A stretch of DNA of 64,000 bases. It comes from Bacillus subtilis subsp. subtilis. Lineage in GTDB: Bacteria > Pseudomonadota > Gammaproteobacteria > Xanthomonadales > Xanthomonadaceae. Below the pieces are notes generated by a model. The model searched no databases and was not told the origin of the DNA. It saw only the letters and a list, made by a program, of their open reading frames with translations. The stretch spans positions 84,593 to 148,592 of the forward strand of contig JAHREJ010000002.1 in NCBI GenBank assembly GCA_021733645.1. The letters are read 5' to 3'. The position numbers and the translations under genes are program-made. Below are positions 37,709 through 47,314 of the stretch, in pieces (the stretch's first letter is position 1; each line of letters begins with the position of its first letter).

Positions 37709-40700
37709 CTACAGATCGCCGCGCGGTGCGTGGAAGGCAGCCAGGAACGCGCGCAGCGACGCCGGCTTGATCGGCTTGGTCAACAAGCGGTAGCCGCGCT
37801 CGCGCGCCATGCGCTTCAACTCATCGCGCCCATCGGCGGTCAGCAGGGCCCCGGGGATCGCACGCCCGGCCTTGTCGCGCAGCGCGATCAGCGTGTCCAA
37901 TCCATCCAGACGATCATGCAGGTGGTAATCCACCAGCATCACATCCGGATGCATCTCCACTCTTTCCAATGCCTGGTCCACGGTACTGGCGGTGATGACC
38001 TCCACCTGCCAGCGCCCCAGCAACGCGCGCATGCCATCCAGAATCTCCTGGTCGTTGTCCACGCACAGCACGCGCATTCCGGCCAGTGAATCGGTCCGCG
38101 TCTGCGTTGGTGTGGGCGAGGCCAGCACCGAGGCCGGCAAGGCGGGCGCATCCACCCGTGGCAGCATGATCGAGAACATGCTGCCGCTACCGACCCGGCT
38201 CCGTGCGTTGAGCCGGTGGTCCAGCAGCCGCGAAATGCGCTGGCAGATCGACAACCCCAACCCCAGCCCCTGTTCGCCCCAGTCGAAGGGCTGCTGGTAG
38301 CGGTGGAACTCATCGAAGATCTGTTGCATATGGTGCTCGGGAATACCCGGCCCGGTATCCCACACCTGCAGTTCCACCTCGTCCCCGCGGTGGCGTACCG
38401 CCAGCACGATGCGGCCCTGGCGCGTGTAGCGCAGCGCGTTGGCCAGGAAGTTCTGCAGCACCCGGCGCAGCAGCCGGCGGTCGCTGCGCACCCAGGCCGG
38501 GCGTGCCGACAGGTCCATGCGCAGGCCGCGCCCTGCCGCTACCGGCGAATACTGCGCAGCCAGTTCGCGCATCAGCAGGCTCACGTCGAAATCGCCGATC
38601 ACCGGATGCAGGCCACCGGCATCCAGCCGCGATACGTCCAGCAACCCGTCCAGCAGCTCTTCGGCGGCACGCAGCGAAGCGTCCACGCGTTCGGCCAGAT
38701 GGCGCTGTTCTTCGTTGTTGTGGTGGCTCTCGCGCAGCGCCGAGGCAAACAGGCGTGCCGCGTTCAGCGGCTGCAGCACGTCATGGCTGATGGCGGCCAG
38801 GAAGCGGGTTTTGGACTGCTGCGCCACTTCGGCCTCGTGCGAGCGCTCGGCCACGCGCTGTTCCAGGGTTTCGTTGGCTTCCAGCAGCGCTTTTTCGGCG
38901 TGCTTGTAATCGGTGATGTCGTTGTAGCTGGTCACGTAACCGCCGCCGGGCAGCGCCTGGCCGCGCATTTCGATCACCTTGCCATCGCTGCGGGTGCGCT
39001 CGAAGATATGCGGCGAACCGGCCCGCATGTAGCCGATGCGACGGTTGATCTGCACGTCGATGTCGCCCTCGCCCAGCTCACCACGCTCGGCGTTGTAGCG
39101 GATCAGGTCGGCCACCGGGCGGCCCACGTACAGCATGCCGTCGGGGTAACCGAACATCTGCTGATAGCGGCGGTTCCACGCGGTCAGGCGCATGTCCGGG
39201 TCGACCACGCTGACCCCGGCGCTGATGTTTTCCAGCGTGGTGGACAGGATCTCCCGGTTGAAGCGCAGCTCCTGGCCGGCCTCGTCCAGCACCGCCACCA
39301 CTTCGCCCAGGTCCATGCCCGAGCCGCGCAGCAGGCTGGTCAGCAGCAGCCGCGCCGATGCCGCGCCGATCGAGGCCGCCAGCAGGCGCTCGGTGAACTG
39401 CACCCAGGCGCGGTCGGCCGGGGCCGAGGCCTGCAGTTCACGGCCCATCGACTGGGCCTGTTCGAAGAACGAACGCCGCGCATGGCGGTCGCCCACCACG
39501 CGCGAGGCAAGCGCCAGCAGGTCTTCCACGTGCACATGGCCCGGCCACGCGCCCGCTACCGACGGCCGCTGCGCATACGGGTCCAGGAATGGCGCCGCGC
39601 GCAGGCGCTCGTCCACGCCCGGGCGCCAGCGCACCGATACCAGCAGCATCGCTGCGGCGTTGACCAGCAGCGACCAGAACGTACCGTGGGTCAGCGGGTC
39701 CCACCCGCTCATGCCGAACAGGCGCTGCGGTTGCAGCCACGCAATCCCGAACGGGCCCTGCACCAGCCACGCCGCGTCCATCCAGCCGGCATGGGTCAGT
39801 GCCGGCAACAGCAACGTATACACCCAGGTGGCGAAGCCGAGCAGCATGCCCACTTCCACGCCCCGGCGGCTGGCCCCGCGCCAGTACAGGCCACCGATCA
39901 GGCCCGGTGCGAACTGCGCCACCGCCGCGAATGCCATCAGCCCATACGAGGCCAACGTGCTGTCGTTGCTGCTGCCGCGGTAATAGCTGTAGGCGGCCAG
40001 CGCCAGCAGCAGGATGGCGGTGCGCCGGATCCACAGCACCCGCGAGGCCACGTCGGCCGCTTCCTGGTGGTCGCCACTGCGGCGCAGCAGCACCGGCATC
40101 ACCAGGTCGTTGCTGACCATGGTGGCCAGCGCGATCGAGGCCACGATGACCATGCCGGTGGCGGCCGAGAAGCCGCCCACGTAGGCCACCAGCGCCAGGA
40201 ACTTGCGCCCCTCGGCCAGTGGCAGGGCCAGCACCATGCTGTCGTCGGCCACGCTGCCGCCGGTGCCGAACAGGGTCACCCCGGCGGTGGCGATCGGGAT
40301 CACCATTGCCGAAATGATCACCAGGTAGGCACCGAACATCCAGCGCGCCCGGCGGATATCGCGCACGTCGCCGCACTCCACCACGGCCACGTGGAACTGG
40401 CGGGGCAGGCAGATGATCGCCAGGAAACTGAGCAGGGTCTGCGAGATGAAGCCTACCGGTGGCAAGCCGGCAAACAGCGTGTGCGCCGACTGCAGCACCG
40501 CATCGGTGCGGTCGTTGAGCCACAGGTAGGCAAACAGCCCCAACGCCACCATTGCGATCAGTTTGATCAGCGATTCCAGCGCAATGGCCAGCATCATGCC
40601 GTGGTGGTGCTCGGTGGCATCCACCTGGCGGGTACCAAACAGCGTGGCGAACAAGGCCATCAGCAGCGCCACATACAGCGCCGGGTCGGTGAAGAAACCG

Positions 40701-41158
40701 GTGGGCCCCACGTTGCCGGTGAGCACCTGCAGGCTCATGGCCACCGCTTTGTACTGCAGGGCCAGGTACGGCACGATGCCGATCAGCGCGATCACCGCCA
40801 CCAGCGCGGCCAGCCGCCGCGAGCGACCGAACCGCGACGAAATGAAGTCGGCGATGGACACCACGTTCTGGCTGCGGGCAATCAGCGCCAGGCGTTCGAT
40901 GATGCGCCAGCCGAACAGCCACAGCAGCAGCGGCCCCAGGTAGATGGGCAGGTAGCCGATGCCGTTGCGCACGGCCGTACCCACCGCGCCGTAGAAGGTC
41001 CACGACGAGCAGTACACCGCCAGCGCCAGGCTGTAGACCACCGGGCGCAGCCACGGCCGGTCCGGGTACATCGGGCGACGGTCGCCCCACCACGCCACGC
41101 CGAACAACAGCGCGGCATAGGCCACCGATACCAACAGCAGGATCCAGCTGGAGACCAC
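37709..41158 (-). CDS. crbS: SSS-type sensor hybrid histidine kinase, CrbS-like
   Basis: A 1149-residue membrane protein. The first about 500 residues are a sodium/solute symporter-type domain with about 13 helices (for example YCSSWTFYGAVGTAVRNGIG and LIGIVPYLALQYKAVAMSL). It is followed by a linker of the STAC type, a PAS domain (LENISAGVSVVDPDMRLTAW), a HisKA domain with the H-box FLAAISHDVLQPLNAARLF (about residue 790), an HATPase with NFLANALRY, DTGPGIP and GLGLGLSI, and a C-terminal receiver with LVDYHLHDRLDG. Layout matches the CrbS/CbrA group; pairing with the regulator near acs suggests CrbS. CbrA of nitrogen control is the main alternative. Confidence 0.88.
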   Translation of the reverse strand: MVSSWILLLVSVAYAALLFGVAWWGDRRPMYPDRPWLRPVVYSLALAVYCSSWTFYGAVGTAVRNGIGYLPIYLGPLLLWLFGWRIIERLALIARSQNVVSIADFISSRFGRSRRLAALVAVIALIGIVPYLALQYKAVAMSLQVLTGNVGPTGFFTDPALYVALLMALFATLFGTRQVDATEHHHGMMLAIALESLIKLIAMVALGLFAYLWLNDRTDAVLQSAHTLFAGLPPVGFISQTLLSFLAIICLPRQFHVAVVECGDVRDIRRARWMFGAYLVIISAMVIPIATAGVTLFGTGGSVADDSMVLALPLAEGRKFLALVAYVGGFSAATGMVIVASIALATMVSNDLVMPVLLRRSGDHQEAADVASRVLWIRRTAILLLALAAYSYYRGSSNDSTLASYGLMAFAAVAQFAPGLIGGLYWRGASRRGVEVGMLLGFATWVYTLLLPALTHAGWMDAAWLVQGPFGIAWLQPQRLFGMSGWDPLTHGTFWSLLVNAAAMLLVSVRWRPGVDERLRAAPFLDPYAQRPSVAGAWPGHVHVEDLLALASRVVGDRHARRSFFEQAQSMGRELQASAPADRAWVQFTERLLAASIGAASARLLLTSLLRGSGMDLGEVVAVLDEAGQELRFNREILSTTLENISAGVSVVDPDMRLTAWNRRYQQMFGYPDGMLYVGRPVADLIRYNAERGELGEGDIDVQINRRIGYMRAGSPHIFERTRSDGKVIEMRGQALPGGGYVTSYNDITDYKHAEKALLEANETLEQRVAERSHEAEVAQQSKTRFLAAISHDVLQPLNAARLFASALRESHHNNEEQRHLAERVDASLRAAEELLDGLLDVSRLDAGGLHPVIGDFDVSLLMRELAAQYSPVAAGRGLRMDLSARPAWVRSDRRLLRRVLQNFLANALRYTRQGRIVLAVRHRGDEVELQVWDTGPGIPEHHMQQIFDEFHRYQQPFDWGEQGLGLGLSICQRISRLLDHRLNARSRVGSGSMFSIMLPRVDAPALPASVLASPTPTQTRTDSLAGMRVLCVDNDQEILDGMRALLGRWQVEVITASTVDQALERVEMHPDVMLVDYHLHDRLDGLDTLIALRDKAGRAIPGALLTADGRDELKRMARERGYRLLTKPIKPASLRAFLAAFHAPRGDL

Positions 41159-41185
41159 GGGGTGATTCCGTCAGGGCAGGGTCCA

Positions 41186-41219
41186 GTGTAGCCGGTGGCG
41201 CGGGCGCCACCGGCTACAC
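41186..41219. repeat. Perfect 16-bp inverted repeat (cruciform-like REP)
   Basis: GTGTAGCCGGTGGCGC, two bases, then GCGCCACCGGCTACAC. All 16 pairs match. It has the GTAG/CTAC ends of REP elements and lies between the crbS start and the S46 peptidase stop, so it may work as a terminator for the peptidase gene. Confidence 0.75.
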
Positions 41220-41252
41220 GGGTAGATCATCACCGTAGGCCGCGATCGCAGG

Positions 41253-43400
41253 TCACTCGGCCGGAACGCCCATTTCCTTCAACAGCGCCGGCGCCGGGTA
41301 CACCTTGGCCAGCAGCCAGCGCAGGTAGCGCATGTCCACGTGCACGGCACGCTTGTAGCGCGGGTCGAACCACCAGCTGGCACTCACCGATTCCCAGTTG
41401 CTGTCGAAGTTCAGCCCGATCAGCTCGCCCTTGGCATTGAGCACCGGCGAGCCGGAGTTGCCGCCGGTGGTGTCCAGGTTGGTCAGGAAGTTCACCGTCT
41501 GGGTCTTCAGCACCGGGTCGGCGGTGGTGCCGAAATCGCCCTTGGCGATGGCCGCCAGCAGCGGCTTGGGCGCGTCGAACGGGTAGGCGTTGGTGTTCTT
41601 TTCAACAATGCCGGCCACGGTGGTCACCGGGTCGAAATGCACCGCATCGCGCGGCGACAGCGCCTCCACCTTGCCGTAGCTGATGCGCAGGGTGCGGTTG
41701 GCATCGGGGTACACCGCACGGCCCTGCTTGGCACGCCAGGCGAACAACGCCTGCATGTAGGCCGGGCGCAGGCGCAGCTGTTCGCCGGCGCGCGTCTTGC
41801 TCTCATCGTCCAGGCGCAACTGCGCGGCCACCAGCGGGCCGGCCAGGTCGACCAGCGGATCGCGGGCCAGCGGCTTGCCCTCGCGCGCGGCGGCAAAGCG
41901 CGACAGGCGCTGGGCTTCCTCACCCAACGTGGTGCTGGCGTACAGACCCTCCAGCACCTTGGCCAGCGCTGCCGGGGTGCGCCCGAACGCGGCATCGAAT
42001 TCGGGCACGCGCTGGGCGTCGGGCAGCTGCTGGTAGCGGGTGAGCAGGGTGGTCAGCAGGGCCTTTTCCACCGCCGGCGAATAGCGACGCTGCACCTGCT
42101 TCAAGGTGCCTTCGATCAGCGCCAGGTCGCGCTGCTGGTAGCCGCTCTCGCGCTCGGCATCGGGCTTGGCCGATTCAATGCGCAGGCGCTCCAGGGTCAA
42201 TGCCGACCGCAGCAGCTGGCTCTGGGCCGACAGCAGGTCCAGCAGCAGGTCGCGCTCGCCCACCGCGGCGCCCTGCGACAGCGAGCCCAGCAGCGCCTGG
42301 ATGTCGCCCTGGAACCTGGCATCGGTCGCGGTGAGCATCGCCGCTTCATCGGTGGCGCGCTGGGCTTTGGCGTCGCTGCGCAGCAGGCCTTCCAGCTCAC
42401 CGGCGGCGCGCTTGCGGTTGTTCTTCAACGACTGCAGCTGCGAGGCATAGCGGGTACGCGCCTGCGCATCCTTGGCGGTGGCCGCCTCGATGGTGTCGAT
42501 CATCTGCTGGAACACCGCCACCCGGCGCGGCAGCACCGCGTCGATCTGCCCGGCGAATTCGGCTGCGGTGCGGTGGCGATAGGTGATGCCCGGGTAACCG
42601 GCCAGCATCGCGTAGTCGCCCGTCTTCGGCCCGTCGATGGCCATCTTCAGGTGCGCCGGCGGCTGGTAAGGCACGTTGTCCACGCTGTACGGCGCCGGTT
42701 TGCCGTCCTTGCCCACGTAGGCACGCAGCAGGGTGAAATCGCCGGTGTGGCGCGGCCACATGAAATTGTCGATCTCATCGCCGTAGTTGCCGATCGCACG
42801 CGGCGGCGCATACACCAGCCGCACATCGCTCAACTCCAGCTGGCGGATACGGTAGAAATCGGTGCCGTAGTACATGTCGGCCACGCTGCAGCGCACGTTG
42901 CCTTCCTTCTCGCAGTCGGCCACCAGCTGCTTGCTGGCGCGGTCCACGGCGTCGAAATAGGCACGCCCGGTCTTGCCGCGCGCCTGGCGCAGCACCTCGT
43001 CGGTGACCTTGTCGAAACCCGTGGTGACCAGCACGCGGAAATCCGGGTTGGCCGCGCGCTCATCGCTTCGGCCCTGGGCGATGAAGCCGTCGTCGATCAG
43101 GTTGTGCTCGGGCGAGCTGTTGTACTGGATGACACCCATCGCCACGTGGTGGTTGGTGAGCAGCAGGCCATCGGCCGACACGAACGACCCGGTGCCGCCG
43201 CCGGCACGCACCACCGCGCTCAACGGCGGGGCGGTGACGTTGGCCAGATCGGCCGGGTTGCCCTTGAAACCGGCCGCCTTCAGCGGTTTGGCCAGCTCGG
43301 GCAGCTGGGTCGGCATCCACATGCCTTCATCGGCGTGGGCGCCGGCGGCCAGGGTCAGGCCGAGGGCCAGGGCGGTGGGGAGGGCTTTGCGTGGCGACAT
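41253..43400 (-). CDS. S46 family dipeptidyl peptidase (DPP7/DPP11 type)
   Basis: A 715-residue exported serine peptidase with a signal peptide (ALPTALALGLTLAAGAHA). It removes dipeptides from peptide N termini in the periplasm. The S46 catalytic triad is seen as the His in GLLLTNHHVA, the Asp in EIDNFMWPRHTGDF, and the Ser in TTGGNSGSPVLN. The specificity loop after the Ser reads IGLNFDSNWE: at the residue that is Gly in DPP7 and Arg in DPP11 there is a Ser, so P1 preference is not clear. Start at 43400 (MSPRKALP) fits the signal peptide. Confidence 0.92.
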   Translation of the reverse strand: MSPRKALPTALALGLTLAAGAHADEGMWMPTQLPELAKPLKAAGFKGNPADLANVTAPPLSAVVRAGGGTGSFVSADGLLLTNHHVAMGVIQYNSSPEHNLIDDGFIAQGRSDERAANPDFRVLVTTGFDKVTDEVLRQARGKTGRAYFDAVDRASKQLVADCEKEGNVRCSVADMYYGTDFYRIRQLELSDVRLVYAPPRAIGNYGDEIDNFMWPRHTGDFTLLRAYVGKDGKPAPYSVDNVPYQPPAHLKMAIDGPKTGDYAMLAGYPGITYRHRTAAEFAGQIDAVLPRRVAVFQQMIDTIEAATAKDAQARTRYASQLQSLKNNRKRAAGELEGLLRSDAKAQRATDEAAMLTATDARFQGDIQALLGSLSQGAAVGERDLLLDLLSAQSQLLRSALTLERLRIESAKPDAERESGYQQRDLALIEGTLKQVQRRYSPAVEKALLTTLLTRYQQLPDAQRVPEFDAAFGRTPAALAKVLEGLYASTTLGEEAQRLSRFAAAREGKPLARDPLVDLAGPLVAAQLRLDDESKTRAGEQLRLRPAYMQALFAWRAKQGRAVYPDANRTLRISYGKVEALSPRDAVHFDPVTTVAGIVEKNTNAYPFDAPKPLLAAIAKGDFGTTADPVLKTQTVNFLTNLDTTGGNSGSPVLNAKGELIGLNFDSNWESVSASWWFDPRYKRAVHVDMRYLRWLLAKVYPAPALLKEMGVPAE

Positions 43401-43474
43401 GGGTACATCCGGTACGTCAGAACAGCCCGGACCATAGCCGTTGCACCGGGCAGGGGCAACGGCCGATGGTTGGG

Positions 43475-46400
43475 TCATTTCTCCCGGCGCCAGTTCAGCG
43501 ACCCCCGGTTTTCCACGGTGCTCGACTCCACTTCCACATCGAAGCCGCGCCGCAGCAGGTACTTCAGCGTCAACACCGACCCACTGCCCACCAGCGACAC
43601 GCCGTAACCGACATAGAGCTTGGGCGAGATGTATTTGCCCACGCCGATCACCGACCCGCCCAGCGCGCGCGACTGGCTCACCCCGGCATCATCCAGGCCC
43701 AGTTTGGCGCCCAGCTGCGAGGCCAGCAGGCCACTGCCGGCCGAGATCGCCGCCGAGGCCGCGTTGACCTGCTGGGCCTGGTCGCTGCTGGCGCCGGTCA
43801 GGCTGCGCCCCAGCACCAGGTAAGCCAGGGCTTCGGACTGCGACATCGCCGGGGTCGACCACACATCCACGCGCGGCGACTGCGCGCGGCCGGTGACATC
43901 GATACCGGCCACCACGTCGCCGATGGTGCGTTCGGCGCGGATGTTGATGCGTGGATCGGCCACTGCGTTGTAGTTCCAGCTCAGGTTGCCGCGGGTGATG
44001 GTGAGGTCCTGGCCGTAGGCCTTGTAACGCCCGCTCACTTCCAGCCCGCCGTTGGCGGTCATCTCGCGGCCCGGCCGCGACCACACCTGCATCTTGCCGC
44101 CCAGCGCACCCTTCAGGCCGAAGCCGCTCATCTTGACCTTGTCGCCCAGGCTGACGGTCAGGTCCATGTCCAGCGGCGAGGTCGCCGTTTCCGCCGGATC
44201 CACCGGGTCCAGCACCACCACGTCCTCGGACACCGAGGTGCCACGGTCCAGGCGCTCCAGGTCCAGGTCGGCTTCGGGTACATGCACGCTGCCCCGCAGC
44301 TGCATGGCCGTGCCGGCCAGGGTGAAATCAAGATTGGGGTTGGCCACGACGCGCAGTTCGGAGGTATTGGCCAGCAGCACGTTCTCGCCGTGGATATGCA
44401 GCTGCAGCGGCTGCGCATCGCCGAACCAGGACAGCCCGCCATCCACGAACAGCGTGCCCTGGCCCGAATTGGCCTGCGCGGCGATCTTGGCCGAGCCATC
44501 GGGCTGGGCGGTGAAACTGCCCTTGCCCTCGTCGAAGGTCAGGCCCAGCGCCGGGAATTCGCCCTTGAACTTGCTCAGGGTGGCTTCGCCGCCCAGCGAC
44601 GGGGTACCGCGCGTACCGCGCAGGCTGACGTGACCTTCGATCAGCCCGGTCGGGCGCACGATGTCCGGGGAGAACAGCTCCAGCCAGTACAGCCGTGCGA
44701 TGTTCATGTACAGCTCGCCGGTGAGCGGCGCGCCGGCATCCCAACCGGTCTGCACCTTGGCATCGACGAAGCCGTCGCCCTGGAAACCGACGCCGAGCTT
44801 GGCGTTGATCTGCGCCTGGGTCATTTCCACATCGACCGAGAAGTGGTCGTAGCGCACCAGCTCACCGCGTGCGTTGTCGCCCAGGCGGATGCCGCCTTCC
44901 ATCGACGCCACCTTGAAGTTGCCTTCGAAGGCATTGCCGCGCGGCCGGATACGGCCATCCAGGGTCAGCTCGCCGCGCAGGAACATGCGCCGCCCCGACT
45001 GCGGCGGCAACCACGGCTGCACCAGTGCCAGCGGCAAGGCATCACCCCGCACCAGCAGGCCTTCGCGCGGCCAATTGGCGCTGGCGCACAGTGCGCCGCC
45101 GGTGGCCGCGCCCAGGCACGCATCGCCCAGAGTGAAATTGCTGCCCTGCACGCTGAAGATTGCCGGCGCGCGCAGGCTCCATGCATCGCCCTTGACCGGT
45201 GCGATGCGCAGCGCGCCCAGCTCGCCACGCCACGCCTGGCCCTGCTGGCGCACGCTGCCGCTCACTGCCACCGCACCGAGTTCGTTCTTGGTCTGTGCGT
45301 CCAGGCGCAGGTTGGAGATGCTGCCGCGCGCGTCCACGTTGAGCGTGTCCAGCAGCATGCCCACCTGCACCTTGCTGCCCTGCACGGCCAGCGTGCCGCT
45401 GTCGCCCTGCCACGGCAGGCGACCCTTGATGCTGATCGCCTCGGCGCTCCAGTCGTCGTAGCGCAGGCCACTGCCCACCAGGTCGGCGCTGATGTCCGGC
45501 GCGGCGCGCGGTCCCTTCACCAGCACGTGGCCGCGCAGGCTGCCGGCGCTGCCGGGCAGCAGGTCGTCCAGCTGGACCGGTTCGAGCTGTGCGTCGATAT
45601 CGAGCCGGTCGCCGACCGAACCCTTGGCCGTCAGGCGGCTGTTGCCCACGGCCAGCGCGAGGTTGCCCTCGCCTTCCTGGCCACGCAGGGCGAACTTGCC
45701 CTGCGCGTCCACGCTGCGTTTGCGCAGCGTGCCCTTGATCCCGGGCACGTCCACGGTGGCTTCGTAGGCACCGGCCGTGCCGGCCGGACTGCCGTTCGGC
45801 GGTGGCAGCTGCCGGCCCTTGGACGCCAGCGCGCCGGACAGCTTGCCGTCCCAGCCCGGCGCGAAGTAACCGGGGTCGAACCCGGCCAACTTGGCCGCCA
45901 CGTCCCAATCCAGCTGTGGTGCCCAGGCCACCTGGCCGGTGACGTCCAGCGACCCGCCCGGGGTGCTGGCCAGCAGCTGCTTGATCGATGCGGCCTGGTC
46001 GTTGCCGCGCACGTCGAACCTCAGGTCGGCACGCTGCTTCTCGCGTTCAACCGCGGCAGTGCCCACCGCCGCCCAGTTCTTGAGCGTACCGGCCAGGCCC
46101 AACCGGGCCTCGTTCAACGTCACCGGCACCGGCGCCGCTGCACCGGCGGTGGTGGTGTCGGCGGCAGGCACGAAGGTGAGGTCGTTGGCCACGATCGAGA
46201 AGCGCAGGCTGGCGTTCTCCTTGTCGGTGAAATCGGCCTTGCCCTGCAAGCGTGCCTGGCCACCGAAGGCCTTCACCTGCAGCGGTGCCACGGTGAGGAC
46301 CTGGTCAGCCAGGCCCACCTTGGACGGGGCCAGCTCGACTGCGATGTCGCCCTGCTTGAAACTGCCCTGCAGGTTGGCCTGGCCGCCCTTGCCGTCGGCC

Positions 46401-47314
46401 GTGAAGTCCACCGCCATCGGCGCGGTGCCTGCCGCCATGCCCGGTACCAGCAGCGACAGATCCAGCGCCTGGGTGCGTGCGCTGGCCTTCCACACCGGGT
46501 CGGTGCGGCCATCGAACACCAGGCTGGCCTGCAGCGGTTTGGGCGCACTGCCTGCCACCGCTACTTCCATATGGTCCAGGTCGCCGCGGGCTACCAGCCC
46601 CAGTCGCGCGGGTGTGCGGCCCAGCGGCGCCGGCAGGCGCGCGCCGATGGTGATGTCGGTGTCGTAATCGCTGCGCGGCAGATAGCGTCCGTCCACGCGG
46701 AAATAGCCCAGGTCGCTGTCGATCTTCAGTTGGCTGGCACGGAATTCGCCATTGGCGATTTCCACTCCACCGCGCAGCGTGGCAATGTCGATCAGCGGCT
46801 GCGACGCCTGGGTGATGCGGAAACCATCGATGATGATGGTGTCGGCCTGGATCGCCAGCGGCATTTCAATCTGCGGCAGCGAGTCCGGCCACGACGGCAG
46901 CTCGAACGGCTCGTCGCTCTTGGCCAGGTTCAACGAGGCATTCTTGAGCTGCAGCGCGTCCAGCTGCAATTTGCGACCCAGCAGCGGACGGATGTCCGGA
47001 TCGAGGTAGGCGCGCTCGGCGGTGAAGTGGATGTCGTCGTAGCGGAAATCCAGGTCGTGCAGCACCAGCGGCCCGGCCACCGGGCCGTCCACCTTGCTCC
47101 ATGTCAGCGTGGCGCCCACCGGCAGCCGCGCCACCACCTGGGCCAGCAGCACGTCGCGTCCGGCTACGGTCTGCAGCAGCCAGTACAGCAGCAGCAAGGC
47201 CAGCAGCACCAACCCCAACACGGTGAACCCGGACCACGCCCAGAAGCGGCGCTTGCGGTAGAAGCGCACGCGCGGCGGCGGCGTAGCGGGCGCGGACGGG
47301 GTAGGCGTGCTCAC
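43475..47314 (-). CDS. tamB: Translocation and assembly module subunit TamB
   Basis: A 1279-residue AsmA-like inner-membrane-anchored protein. One N-terminal helix (WSGFTVLGLVLLALLLLYWLL) is followed by long beta-rich repeats and the C-terminal DUF490/TamB domain (for example DLTVSLGDKVKMSGFGLKGA, and the end KYISPKLYVGYGVSLVGSG). With TamA it helps place outer-membrane proteins and is linked to phospholipid transport to the outer membrane. The start is GTG at 47314, overlapping the tamA stop as GTGA; no ATG is present in a suitable place, and translation is coupled. Size is normal. Confidence 0.94.
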   Translation of the reverse strand: MSTPTPSAPATPPPRVRFYRKRRFWAWSGFTVLGLVLLALLLLYWLLQTVAGRDVLLAQVVARLPVGATLTWSKVDGPVAGPLVLHDLDFRYDDIHFTAERAYLDPDIRPLLGRKLQLDALQLKNASLNLAKSDEPFELPSWPDSLPQIEMPLAIQADTIIIDGFRITQASQPLIDIATLRGGVEIANGEFRASQLKIDSDLGYFRVDGRYLPRSDYDTDITIGARLPAPLGRTPARLGLVARGDLDHMEVAVAGSAPKPLQASLVFDGRTDPVWKASARTQALDLSLLVPGMAAGTAPMAVDFTADGKGGQANLQGSFKQGDIAVELAPSKVGLADQVLTVAPLQVKAFGGQARLQGKADFTDKENASLRFSIVANDLTFVPAADTTTAGAAAPVPVTLNEARLGLAGTLKNWAAVGTAAVEREKQRADLRFDVRGNDQAASIKQLLASTPGGSLDVTGQVAWAPQLDWDVAAKLAGFDPGYFAPGWDGKLSGALASKGRQLPPPNGSPAGTAGAYEATVDVPGIKGTLRKRSVDAQGKFALRGQEGEGNLALAVGNSRLTAKGSVGDRLDIDAQLEPVQLDDLLPGSAGSLRGHVLVKGPRAAPDISADLVGSGLRYDDWSAEAISIKGRLPWQGDSGTLAVQGSKVQVGMLLDTLNVDARGSISNLRLDAQTKNELGAVAVSGSVRQQGQAWRGELGALRIAPVKGDAWSLRAPAIFSVQGSNFTLGDACLGAATGGALCASANWPREGLLVRGDALPLALVQPWLPPQSGRRMFLRGELTLDGRIRPRGNAFEGNFKVASMEGGIRLGDNARGELVRYDHFSVDVEMTQAQINAKLGVGFQGDGFVDAKVQTGWDAGAPLTGELYMNIARLYWLELFSPDIVRPTGLIEGHVSLRGTRGTPSLGGEATLSKFKGEFPALGLTFDEGKGSFTAQPDGSAKIAAQANSGQGTLFVDGGLSWFGDAQPLQLHIHGENVLLANTSELRVVANPNLDFTLAGTAMQLRGSVHVPEADLDLERLDRGTSVSEDVVVLDPVDPAETATSPLDMDLTVSLGDKVKMSGFGLKGALGGKMQVWSRPGREMTANGGLEVSGRYKAYGQDLTITRGNLSWNYNAVADPRINIRAERTIGDVVAGIDVTGRAQSPRVDVWSTPAMSQSEALAYLVLGRSLTGASSDQAQQVNAASAAISAGSGLLASQLGAKLGLDDAGVSQSRALGGSVIGVGKYISPKLYVGYGVSLVGSGSVLTLKYLLRRGFDVEVESSTVENRGSLNWRREK

